DNA of 64,000 nucleotides from Dysgonomonas gadei ATCC BAA-286 (GTDB taxonomy: Bacteria > Bacteroidota > Bacteroidia > Bacteroidales > Dysgonomonadaceae), in the NCBI RefSeq assembly GCF_000213555.1, contig NZ_GL891980.1, positions 186,001 to 250,000 of the forward strand. The letters are read 5' to 3'. Positions within the stretch are counted from its first letter, which is position 1. The number at the start of each line of letters is the position of its first letter. This document shows, one piece after another, positions 25,379 to 33,337 of this stretch. The notes under the pieces were generated by a model, which was not told the DNA's origin, did no database searches, and worked only from the letters and a program-made list of their open reading frames with translations. Made by a program: the position numbers and the translations under genes.

Positions 25379-26683
25379 ATGGCATCATTTATCATACAAG
25401 GCGGTTGCCGCCTCAGCGGCGAAATAACTCCACAAGGAGCAAAAAACGAAGCATTACAGGTAATCTGTGCAGTATTACTCACACCAGAAGAAGTAATAAT
25501 AGAAAATATTCCGGATATACTGGATGTAAACAACCTTATTGCCCTGCTGGGCGAAATGGGGGTGGAAACAAAGCGATTGGGAGAAGACACATGGTCATTC
25601 AAAGCCGAAAATGTAAATATCGATTATTTACAAACACCTGAATTCTTAAAGAAAAGTGCATCTCTCAGGGGATCGGTAATGATTATCGGCCCTCTCGTAG
25701 CCCGCTTCGGAAAGGCTATGTTGCCAAAACCGGGAGGTGATAAGATAGGCCGCCGTCGTTTAGACACTCACTTTATAGGCATACAGAAGTTGGGCGCCGA
25801 CTTCGTATATGATGATGCTCAACAGATATATAACATCACTGCCGAAAAGCTGCATGGTACATACATGCTGCTTGATGAAGCATCGGTAACAGGTACAGCG
25901 AATATACTGATGGCTGCCGTATTGGCAGAAGGAGAAACAACTATCTACAACGCTGCTTGTGAACCATATCTGCAGCAGTTGAGCAAAATGCTGAATAAGA
26001 TGGGAGCTAAAATTTCGGGCGTAGGCTCTAACCTGCTAAGAATAGAAGGAGTAGATTCTCTCGGAGGAGTAAAACACCGTATTTTGCCAGATATGATCGA
26101 AATAGGCAGTTTTATAGGGATGGCAGCTATGACAGGCTCCGAAATCACTATAAAGAATGTTGCATACGACGATTTGGGAATTATCCCCGACACTTTCCGC
26201 AGATTGGGTATCCATCTGGAAAGGAAAGGCGATGATATACATATCCCTGCTCAGAAAGAGTATGAAATAGACACATTTATCGATGGGTCTATACTTACTA
26301 TTGCCGATGCACCGTGGCCGGGCCTGACACCCGACCTCATCAGTGTATTGCTGGTAGTAGCTACACAGGCAAAGGGCAGTGTACTGATTCATCAGAAAAT
26401 GTTTGAAAGTCGCCTGTTCTTCGTCGATAAACTGATAGATATGGGTGCGCAGATCATATTATGCGATCCGCACCGGGCGACAGTTATCGGTACAGGCAAG
26501 CGTCCGATGCGCTCTACTACGATGACATCACCTGATATCCGCGCAGGGATTGCTTTGCTTATAGCTGCAATGTGTGCCGACGGAAAAAGTACAATCCATA
26601 ATATAGAACAGATTGACCGTGGATATCAGAATATAGATGTCCGGCTCAATCAACTCGGTGCTAACATCATGCGATTGGATTAA
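25379..26683 (+). CDS. murA: UDP-N-acetylglucosamine 1-carboxyvinyltransferase, Asp-type active site
   Basis: A 434-residue EPSP-synthase-fold enzyme that adds enolpyruvate to UDP-GlcNAc. Family marks include GAKNEALQVICAVLL, SLRGSVMIIGPLVARFG, DEASVTGTANILMAA, DMIEIGSFIGMAAM and a C-terminal RGYQNIDVRLNQLGA. The loop that carries the catalytic cysteine (Cys115 in E. coli, in PGGCxIG) reads KPGGDKIGRRRLD here, so the residue is Asp121. A Cys-to-Asp change at this site is known to keep MurA active and block fosfomycin alkylation. It lies downstream of murB across a hairpin-forming spacer. Confidence 0.95.
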   Translation: MASFIIQGGCRLSGEITPQGAKNEALQVICAVLLTPEEVIIENIPDILDVNNLIALLGEMGVETKRLGEDTWSFKAENVNIDYLQTPEFLKKSASLRGSVMIIGPLVARFGKAMLPKPGGDKIGRRRLDTHFIGIQKLGADFVYDDAQQIYNITAEKLHGTYMLLDEASVTGTANILMAAVLAEGETTIYNAACEPYLQQLSKMLNKMGAKISGVGSNLLRIEGVDSLGGVKHRILPDMIEIGSFIGMAAMTGSEITIKNVAYDDLGIIPDTFRRLGIHLERKGDDIHIPAQKEYEIDTFIDGSILTIADAPWPGLTPDLISVLLVVATQAKGSVLIHQKMFESRLFFVDKLIDMGAQIILCDPHRATVIGTGKRPMRSTTMTSPDIRAGIALLIAAMCADGKSTIHNIEQIDRGYQNIDVRLNQLGANIMRLD

Positions 26684-26718
26684 AATATGATATAATACAA
26701 TTTTTCAATTTTTACACT

Positions 26719-27360
26719 ATGACAGAAAATGAGAAATATCTCTACGATCATTTCCTTATTAGTATAAAATCAGGATTTGAAGCATTAGAAGATATTATTA
26801 ACGATGCGCTGGAGGCTGTGGAAGATGAAGGCTGGGAAAGCGAAATTTCCGAAGAATGGATTCGTGAAACATTTGAAAGGGAGTACAAAAAGAATGAGGA
26901 CGAGAGCAAAACATGGCAGCATCCGACTGATACGGAAAAACTACGCGTAGTATTCGATACCCTCTGCAAAGAAAAGATAGTTGCTTTGCACAACGCCGGA
27001 TATACCCAGTCTGATGCCATCTATGACGTACAGGATGTATGGAAAGATCTGGAAGACGAAGGTATTAAACCTATCGGCTACTGTTATTACCACGGACAGG
27101 ATTTAGAACGTGTGATAGAAACCGGAACGCTTTGTATCGGGTTCTATGGGGAAAAAGAGAAGAATGATAAAGAAGCCATTCTTATTGGCAATAAAGTAGT
27201 AGCAGCTCTTAAAGATGCAGGATTTACGATCGACTGGAATGGTTCTGCCTCAAAAAGAATAGAGATACAGGATTTCAAATGGAAAAACGTCTTTACATCG
27301 GATGACGATGTGGAAGAGAAATGGGGTTATGACCGCGTTTTGCAATTGATGGAAGAATAA
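26719..27360 (+). CDS. Acidic cytosolic protein, DUF6891-like
   Basis: A 213-residue acidic soluble protein with no signal peptide. It has a helical N-terminal half (residues 1-110) and a C-terminal alpha/beta half with IGYCYYHGQDLERVIETG and IGNKVVAALKDAGFTIDWNGSASKRIEI. The C-terminal pattern resembles the DUF6891 family, whose function is not known; I am only moderately sure of that match. It starts 35 bases after murA and is followed by a strong terminator, so it probably ends the rfbB-mur transcript. Confidence 0.72.
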   Translation: MTENEKYLYDHFLISIKSGFEALEDIINDALEAVEDEGWESEISEEWIRETFEREYKKNEDESKTWQHPTDTEKLRVVFDTLCKEKIVALHNAGYTQSDAIYDVQDVWKDLEDEGIKPIGYCYYHGQDLERVIETGTLCIGFYGEKEKNDKEAILIGNKVVAALKDAGFTIDWNGSASKRIEIQDFKWKNVFTSDDDVEEKWGYDRVLQLMEE

Positions 27361-27381
27361 AAGGACTCCGATAAGAATTAC

Positions 27382-27416
27382 AAGAGACTGATTACATATC
27401 AGTCTCTTATTTTTTA
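27382..27416 (+). terminator. Intrinsic terminator after the 26719 gene
   Basis: AAGAGACTGAT and ATCAGTCTCTT form a perfect 11-base stem with a 5-base loop followed by ATTTTTTAT. It separates this gene from the convergent sulfatase. Confidence 0.88.
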
Positions 27417-27453
27417 TCCCGACTTGTCCAACAATCACAATGTAACCTCGCTA

Positions 27454-29019
27454 TTAATAAAACAAGTAATTATGTTCATTCCGTTTGAAACGATAGCGTT
27501 GACGAGGTACAGGCAAAGGGTCCTGAGTAGAAATATCCCATCTGAGCAAGACCTCAATCATTTCGTTTTTTATATCGCCATAATTCTCATCCCTAAACAG
27601 GTTATTCAATTCAGACGGATCATTTTTCAGATTATAAAGCCGGCCGTTACCATCCATATCATATACCAGTTTCCAGTCTCCTTTGCGAAGCATACGCATG
27701 GTCCCACTCTGTGTCCATGTATTCAGTTCATCAAAGAATAAGCCTTTTTTACCCACAGCTCCCTCCTCTTTATAATCAGTTGCATCAGCTTTGGTATAAT
27801 ACATACCGCCGAATCCATCCTGAGCCATCACACTTGCAAATTCCTTCTCAGGAAACTCTTTTCCCTGCAACATCGGCCAAAGGCTGCGCCCCTGCACTCC
27901 CACCGGAATATCTGCACCGATAACTTCACATACGGTAGGAAATATATCTATCAGGCTGATATGCGATTTCTGTGGCATTGCGGAGGCTTTTATCCCCGGC
28001 CCGGTCCACTGCATTGGTATACGGGTGATGGCATCATCCAGACCTACACCCTTTTTCATCAATCCATACTCTCCTACATAATCTCCATGATCTGCAACGA
28101 ATATAATGATCGTGTTATCATAAACTCCTTTCGCTTTCAAGTTACTCACAAAACGAGCCAACTGATCATCTATCATACGCAACATTCCATGATAAATAGA
28201 GCGTAAGCGTTGCAGATTCTGCTGATATCCGATGTGCCCCTGCCCCATCATTTCGGCAAGAAGCTGATATTCGGCTCCTTTCGTTTCCTGATCTTTAGCT
28301 GAACTTCCCATTTGAGGAAGTGATTCCGGTGGAAACATTGAATAATAAGGTTCACAGACCTGATAAGGATTGTGCGGCTCTGCTATCGAAAACCACATCA
28401 GAAAAGGCTTCTCTCCCTGAGAATCTATCCATTGGGAAGCATCATCTACCATACGGTAAGGCAACTGCCCTTCGGGTCCATAGGGCGAAGGAGTCATACT
28501 GGCATACATATCCAGTGTTCCCAGAAATTTATCGAATGCTTCGCCTATCTTACTTTTATTATTCGACGGCTGTCCTCCATGATCGTACGGACTCCAATAA
28601 TCTACACGCTCAGGAGTCAGATGCGAATGGTTTTTACCAATCATAGCAGTCGCATATCCTTTCTCTCTTGCCACATCGAAAAGGTCTTTCGTATAATAAG
28701 CATCTTTAATATTATGATTGGACCTTACATGAGTAGAACCGGGAAAACGCCCGGTCAGCATAGACACACGTGCAGGACCACTGGCCGGCGCGGATGTGTA
28801 TGCGCGGTCGAACCATGCTCCCTCTTTTGCCAGTTTATCGGCAAAAGGCATTGTATTCAGCGGGTATCCTTCCCGCTGCAACAAATCTGCACGCAACTGG
28901 TCTGCCATTATAATAATGACATTCGGATTCTTTGATGTATTTTGTGTGAAAACAGGAAGTATCACACATGTAGAAAATGATACACCTGCCAATATTTTTT
29001 CACCAATATTATTTATCAT
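27454..29019 (-). CDS. Exported S1-family sulfatase, Ser-type
   Basis: A 521-residue sulfatase/arylsulfatase A family protein with a signal peptide (residues about 1-26). PNVIIIMADQLRADLL supplies the first metal Asp (Asp40). The formylglycine site reads SGPARVSMLTGR, with Ser80 at the residue to be modified, so it needs a radical-SAM anaerobic maturase rather than the aerobic enzyme; none is encoded here. IIIFVADHGDYVGEYGLMKKG gives the second metal site. It probably desulfates host or dietary glycans in the periplasm. It stands alone, not in a visible glycan-utilisation locus. Confidence 0.92.
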   Translation of the reverse strand: MINNIGEKILAGVSFSTCVILPVFTQNTSKNPNVIIIMADQLRADLLQREGYPLNTMPFADKLAKEGAWFDRAYTSAPASGPARVSMLTGRFPGSTHVRSNHNIKDAYYTKDLFDVAREKGYATAMIGKNHSHLTPERVDYWSPYDHGGQPSNNKSKIGEAFDKFLGTLDMYASMTPSPYGPEGQLPYRMVDDASQWIDSQGEKPFLMWFSIAEPHNPYQVCEPYYSMFPPESLPQMGSSAKDQETKGAEYQLLAEMMGQGHIGYQQNLQRLRSIYHGMLRMIDDQLARFVSNLKAKGVYDNTIIIFVADHGDYVGEYGLMKKGVGLDDAITRIPMQWTGPGIKASAMPQKSHISLIDIFPTVCEVIGADIPVGVQGRSLWPMLQGKEFPEKEFASVMAQDGFGGMYYTKADATDYKEEGAVGKKGLFFDELNTWTQSGTMRMLRKGDWKLVYDMDGNGRLYNLKNDPSELNNLFRDENYGDIKNEMIEVLLRWDISTQDPLPVPRQRYRFKRNEHNYLFY

Positions 29020-29110
29020 ATTTTAGATTTCAGGATTTGCATACTTATTTACGAATTACGCGAGATTAAAGCCATATAGAACGATCAACACTAAAGATAT
29101 CGGATAAAAA

Positions 29111-29195
29111 AGGTAACACTTTTATCATTTACCCGAAACACCTATAAGACTTATAATCAATACAAAAACCTTTAAAAAGTAACAAAAGTAACAAC
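29111..29195. repeat. GGTAAC/AGTAAC repeat copy upstream of the sulfatase
   Basis: TTTAAAAAGTAACAAAAGTA (29171-29190), followed by ACAAC, matches the core repeated at 19595-19849, and a half copy AAAAAAGGTAACACTTT begins at 29106. On the minus strand 29183-29190 reads TACTTTTG, a -7 box, pointing towards the sulfatase gene. The rest of 29020-29288 is AT-rich with no other feature seen. Confidence 0.55.
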
Positions 29196-29288
29196 TTTTT
29201 TCGTTTTTTTTACGCTGTCACTATTTTATCATATAACACACTTGTTTTCTGCATTGTATAGATAAAATAAATTTAGAAATGTAACACT

Positions 29289-30452
29289 TTATATCAATCC
29301 CATAGTGCGGAGACTCAGATCAATTTCTCTCTCATCTCCTGTATGCTTTCCTGCAACATCTGATAGTTTTACAGCTTTCAAATAATTAGAGTCTTTCTTA
29401 TGCACTTTCACATCAGTAAGCTTTATTACTATATTCAGGGGTTTTACTCCTACATCGTTAGAAAAGAATGTGCCGATACCGTATGTATCATGCATGCGCC
29501 CCGCCACATGATTCTTTATAGCCTTTACGGATTCCAGATTCAGGGAATCACTGAATACGAGGGTTTTTGATGTTGGGTCGATACGGTTTTTCTCATAAAA
29601 CTGGATTGCTTTGTCTGCAAACACCAAGGGATCACTACTATCGTGGCGTACACCGTCAAACAATTTTGCGTGTTTGAGACTGAACGAGTCAAAGAATGCG
29701 TCAGTCGTATATGTGTCCGTAAGAGCAATCCCCAGACTGCCGTCATATACATCCACCCATGCTTCCAGTCCTTTTATATTTGCCGAGCGGTATCCATAGA
29801 TAGCCCCGTGATACATAAACCATTCATGCGGCATAGTACCGATAGGAGTAGTATTATATTTCATAGCCAGATACACATTACTTGTTCCTTTGAAATATTC
29901 TCCCGAATGGGCCTTCAGTGCCCCCACCACTTTATCCTGTACCTCAAAAGAGAAACGGCGGCGTGTACCGAATTCCGAATAATCGGCTTCTATCCCACTC
30001 AGCGCTTTAGCTTTTACCACAGCTTTCTCTTCCACAGCTGCCGGCGTAGCTCCGGTCATTTTGAAATACAACTCGGATATGATAGCTAACAATGGAACTT
30101 CCCACAATACAGTACGATACCAATAACCTTCTATAATTACGCTGAGGTCTCCCCCCTCTTGTACGATAGTGACCTCTTCGGGCTTATATCTGAATCCTTC
30201 GAGAAAGTCGACAAATACAGGATCAAAGAAATAGCATTTAGTCTTTACGAATTTCTTTTCTTCCTGCGTCAGTTTCAGATCGGCCATTGCCGCCACTTCT
30301 TCCCGCATTCTTTCGGCAAAACCTTCCGGAAACTGTGTCCCTCCCCGGTTCGTAAATGCATACTTGACATACGCCCACGGATATAGTTTCTGTATGGCAA
30401 GCATTACGGAGAATTTATAAAGGTCGTTGTCGGTGAAATGTTTAATTATCAT
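29289..30452 (-). CDS. pncB: Nicotinate phosphoribosyltransferase
   Basis: A 387-residue enzyme of the PncB family that makes nicotinate mononucleotide from nicotinate, PRPP and ATP in NAD salvage. It starts MIIKHFTDNDLYKFSVMLAIQKLYP and carries EFGTRRRFSFEVQD, GTSNVYLAMKYNTTPIGTMPHEWFM (with the regulatory His region) and GVRHDSSDPLVFADKAIQFYE. Length matches the bacterial short form. It has its own -7 box and follows the terminator of the DUF1015 gene. Confidence 0.95.
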   Translation of the reverse strand: MIIKHFTDNDLYKFSVMLAIQKLYPWAYVKYAFTNRGGTQFPEGFAERMREEVAAMADLKLTQEEKKFVKTKCYFFDPVFVDFLEGFRYKPEEVTIVQEGGDLSVIIEGYWYRTVLWEVPLLAIISELYFKMTGATPAAVEEKAVVKAKALSGIEADYSEFGTRRRFSFEVQDKVVGALKAHSGEYFKGTSNVYLAMKYNTTPIGTMPHEWFMYHGAIYGYRSANIKGLEAWVDVYDGSLGIALTDTYTTDAFFDSFSLKHAKLFDGVRHDSSDPLVFADKAIQFYEKNRIDPTSKTLVFSDSLNLESVKAIKNHVAGRMHDTYGIGTFFSNDVGVKPLNIVIKLTDVKVHKKDSNYLKAVKLSDVAGKHTGDEREIDLSLRTMGLI

Positions 30453-30476
30453 ACATCCGGATTTTTAATGAAATAA

Positions 30477-30484
30477 CAAATATA
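30477..30484 (-). promoter_or_regulatory. Bacteroidetes -7 promoter box for pncB
   Basis: The complement reads TATATTTG, about 25 bases upstream of the pncB ATG at 30452. Confidence 0.6.
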
Positions 30485-30507
30485 AGTTTTTTATATAACA
30501 AAAAAAC

Positions 30508-30545
30508 AAAAGCCGAAGTTGAATCGAAATCCAAAATCGGCTTTT
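30508..30545 (-). terminator. Intrinsic terminator of the DUF1015 gene
   Basis: AAAAGCCGA and TCGGCTTTT form a 9-base stem. On the minus strand it is followed by GTTTTTTTGTT. Confidence 0.8.
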
Positions 30546-30564
30546 ATTATATAATTGAACGTTT

Positions 30565-31809
30565 TTAATCGAGTTTATGAATCACCAGTCCCGAACGGAG
30601 TTTTGGTTCGAACCATGTTGTTTTCGGCGGCATAATATTTCCGGAATCGGCAATATCCATCAGCTGCTTCATGGTCACAGGATATAAAGCGAGCGCCAGT
30701 TTCATTTCACCGCTGTCGACACGTTTTTTCAATTCGCCTAATCCCCTGATCCCTCCGACGAAATCGATACGCTTATCCGAACGCAGGTCTTTAATCCCCA
30801 GTATCTCGTCCAGGATATATTTTGATGAGATGGTCACATCCAGTACACCGATAGGGTCGTTGTCGTCATAAGTGCCTTCTTTAGCAGTCAGACTATAACA
30901 TTTACCTTCGAGGTAGATAGAAAAATTATGCAGTCCGGTAGGAGGTGTTATATCCGCACCTTTTTCTTCCACAGTGAAATGTTCTTCCAGTTTTTTTAGG
31001 AATTCACCTGTTGATAAGCCGTTCAGATCTTTCACCAGACGGTTATAATCTATTATATTTAATTGGGTATCAGGGAAACAAACTGCCATAAAGAAGTTAT
31101 ATTCTTCATCCCCCTTATGATTCGGGTTCTGTTTTGCTTTTTCCGCACCTACCAGTGCCGCAGCTGCCGAGCGATGATGTCCGTCAGCTATGTACAGGTC
31201 AGGTATTGTGGCAAAGAGTTCTGTAATCCGTTGTATATCGTTCTTATCTTTTATCACCCAGAAATGATGCCCCACACCGTCACTTGCTATAAAGTCGTAT
31301 TCTGCTGTACCTGAAATGATTCTCTTTACTATATTGTCCAGTTCATTATTATCCGGATATGCAAAGAAAACAGGCTCTATATTGGCATTATTTATCCGTA
31401 CGTGCTTCATACGGTCTTCTTCCTTATCCCTGCGTGTCAATTCGTGTTTTTTTATCCTGTCGTTCATGTAATCTTCCACATGGGAGCAAACAACAAGCCC
31501 ATACTGCGTTTTTGCGTTCATTGTCTGGGCATATACATAGTAGTATTCTTCGGGGTCTTGTACCAGCCAGCCTTTTTCCTGAAATTTATTAAAGTTCTCT
31601 ACCGCACGGTTGTAAACGTCCTGATGATGCTCGTCAATTATTGTTTCAAAATCAATCTCAGGCTTAATTATACGATATAGTGATTTCTCATTGCCTTCGG
31701 CTTCGAGACGGGCCTCGAGTGAGCTCAAGACATCATAAGGACGGCAAACTACTTCCTTTACAATACTTTTGGGAGGTCTTATTCCCCTGAACGGTTTAAT
31801 TACAGCCAT
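30565..31809 (-). CDS. DUF1015 family protein with ParB/Srx-like DGHHR motif
   Basis: A 414-residue soluble protein of the DUF1015 family. It starts MAVIKPFRGIRPPKSIVKEV and has VVCRPYDVLS (about residues 20-29), HELTRRDKEEDRMKH (122-136) and YIADGHHRSAAAALVG (206-221). The DGHHR motif resembles the nucleotide-binding site of ParB/sulfiredoxin-fold kinases such as the serine kinases SerK and SbnI. It is divergently transcribed from serC-serA, which suggests a role in phosphoserine metabolism. That role is inference; the family has no settled function that I know of. Confidence 0.88.
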   Translation of the reverse strand: MAVIKPFRGIRPPKSIVKEVVCRPYDVLSSLEARLEAEGNEKSLYRIIKPEIDFETIIDEHHQDVYNRAVENFNKFQEKGWLVQDPEEYYYVYAQTMNAKTQYGLVVCSHVEDYMNDRIKKHELTRRDKEEDRMKHVRINNANIEPVFFAYPDNNELDNIVKRIISGTAEYDFIASDGVGHHFWVIKDKNDIQRITELFATIPDLYIADGHHRSAAAALVGAEKAKQNPNHKGDEEYNFFMAVCFPDTQLNIIDYNRLVKDLNGLSTGEFLKKLEEHFTVEEKGADITPPTGLHNFSIYLEGKCYSLTAKEGTYDDNDPIGVLDVTISSKYILDEILGIKDLRSDKRIDFVGGIRGLGELKKRVDSGEMKLALALYPVTMKQLMDIADSGNIMPPKTTWFEPKLRSGLVIHKLD

Positions 31810-31896
31810 GACACTCTGTTTTTTATAATAAGGTTAAACAATATTTCAAATTAGGCATTGAGTTTTCAATAATGAATACTTTCTTTTTGTCAGTTA

Positions 31897-31904
31897 CAAA
31901 TATA
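31897..31904 (-). promoter_or_regulatory. Bacteroidetes -7 promoter box for the DUF1015 gene
   Basis: The complement reads TATATTTG, about 88 bases upstream of the start at 31809. Confidence 0.55.
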
Positions 31905-32039
31905 TAAAAACAATGAAAAACAAGAGTGGTTTTATCGAATAATTGATTCTAAATATGTTGTAAAAAACATTTTGACACCACCTTCAAAATAAAGGTAAGA
32001 ATAATCCTTTTAAAATATGTTGTTTTAAGATATAATTAC

Positions 32040-32047
32040 TAATTTTG
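32040..32047 (+). promoter_or_regulatory. Candidate -7 promoter box for serC
   Basis: TAATTTTG matches TAnnTTTG; a TTG lies 17 bases upstream (32020-32022). It implies a leader of about 135 bases before serC. Confidence 0.45.
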
Positions 32048-32055
32048 AGAGCCTT

Positions 32056-32085
32056 AAGGCCTCGGGCCTTTTATTGATCCCGGCT
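32056..32085 (+). other. Hairpin at the start of the serC leader
   Basis: AAGGCC-TCG-GGCCTT (32056-32070) forms a compact stem followed by TTATT. An alternative weak stem uses CGGG (32063-32066) with CCCG (32079-32082), so the two are mutually exclusive. Confidence 0.35.
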
Positions 32086-32188
32086 GACAAGATAGCAATA
32101 AATCACTTATAATCAGAAAAATATATAATTAAATATTCACTTTTATTTAAATAACGCAGAAGAATACTAATTCCTAATTTTTATAACA

Positions 32189-33262
32189 ATGAAGAAATAT
32201 AATTTTAGTGCAGGTCCTTCAATTCTTCCTCAGCAAACAATAGAGGAAACAGCGAAAGCCATACTGGATTTCAACGGGTCGTCATTCTCTTTGATGGAAG
32301 TGAGCCACCGTGGGAAAGATTTCCAGGGAGTAATGGACGAAACTGTTGAGTTGTTCAAAGAACTATTGGAAGTACCCGCAGGTTATTCAGTAATCTTCCT
32401 CGGCGGAGGTGCCAGTCTTCAGTTCTGTATGATACCATACAACCTGCTGGAGAAAAAAGCAGCTTATCTCAATACAGGTACATGGGCTAGCAAAGCATTG
32501 AAAGAAGCTAAATTATTCGGTGAAGTAGTAGAAGTGGCAACATCAAAACCTGCCAACTTTACATATATTCCTAAAGATTATGTTATCCCTACCGACGCGG
32601 ATTATTTCCATGTTACTACCAATAATACAATCTTTGGTACCGAATTACATAAAGACTTGGATTCTCCGGTTCCATTGGTAGCCGACATGTCTTCCGACAT
32701 ATTTTCCCGTCCTGTAAATGTTTCCAAATATGGTTTAATATATGGCGGCGCACAAAAGAACCTTGCCCCTGCCGGACTAACATTCGTAATTGTTAAAGAC
32801 GAATTATTGGGAAAAGTAACTCGTCCGATACCGACAATGTTGGATTACCGCACACATATCGAAAACGGTTCTATGTTTAATACTCCTCCGGTAGTGCCTA
32901 TTTACGGAGCTATGCAAACGTTGAGATGGCTGAAAGCTAATGGAGGTGTACCAGCCATGTACAAACGCAATAAGGAAAAAGCAGCATTGCTTTACAATGA
33001 AATAGACCGTAACCCTGTATTTAAAGGTACCTGCGCTATCGAAGACCGTTCACTGATGAATGTATGTTTTGTTCTTTCTTCGGAATATGAAGGAAATGAA
33101 GCTGCATTCCTTGAATTTGCCAAATCGAAAGGATTGTACGAACTGAAAGGACACCGTTCTGTCGGCGGCTTCCGTGCTTCCATATACAATGCTATGCCGA
33201 TTGAAGGCGTACAGGCATTAGTGGATGCAATGAAAGAATTTGAAAAACAAATCGCAAAATAA
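32189..33262 (+). CDS. serC: Phosphoserine aminotransferase
   Basis: A 357-residue PLP enzyme of serine and vitamin B6 synthesis; it aminates 3-phosphohydroxypyruvate with glutamate. It starts MKKYNFSAGPSILPQQTIEE and shows FLGGGASLQFCMIPYNLL, VADMSSDIFSRPV and the PLP-lysine block GLIYGGAQKNLAPAG. It ends with GHRSVGGFRASIYNAMP. It is followed by serA on the same strand with a 75-base hairpin-forming spacer. Confidence 0.97.
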   Translation: MKKYNFSAGPSILPQQTIEETAKAILDFNGSSFSLMEVSHRGKDFQGVMDETVELFKELLEVPAGYSVIFLGGGASLQFCMIPYNLLEKKAAYLNTGTWASKALKEAKLFGEVVEVATSKPANFTYIPKDYVIPTDADYFHVTTNNTIFGTELHKDLDSPVPLVADMSSDIFSRPVNVSKYGLIYGGAQKNLAPAGLTFVIVKDELLGKVTRPIPTMLDYRTHIENGSMFNTPPVVPIYGAMQTLRWLKANGGVPAMYKRNKEKAALLYNEIDRNPVFKGTCAIEDRSLMNVCFVLSSEYEGNEAAFLEFAKSKGLYELKGHRSVGGFRASIYNAMPIEGVQALVDAMKEFEKQIAK

Positions 33263-33274
33263 AACAAGAATTCT

Positions 33275-33316
33275 AGTTTACAAGTCTACTAGAAGAAGCT
33301 AGTAAACCAGTAAACT
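33275..33316 (+). repeat. Nested hairpin built from CTAGTAAAC words (serC-serA spacer)
   Basis: Outer arms AGTTTAC (33275-33281) and GTAAACT (33310-33316) enclose symmetric 5-base internal loops. Inner arms TACTAG (33287-33292) and CTAGTA (33299-33304) enclose the loop AAGAAG. The words CTAGTAAAC/AGTAAACT are repeated further to 33335. Confidence 0.65.
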
Positions 33317-33337
33317 AAAAACTAGTAAACTCCAAAC

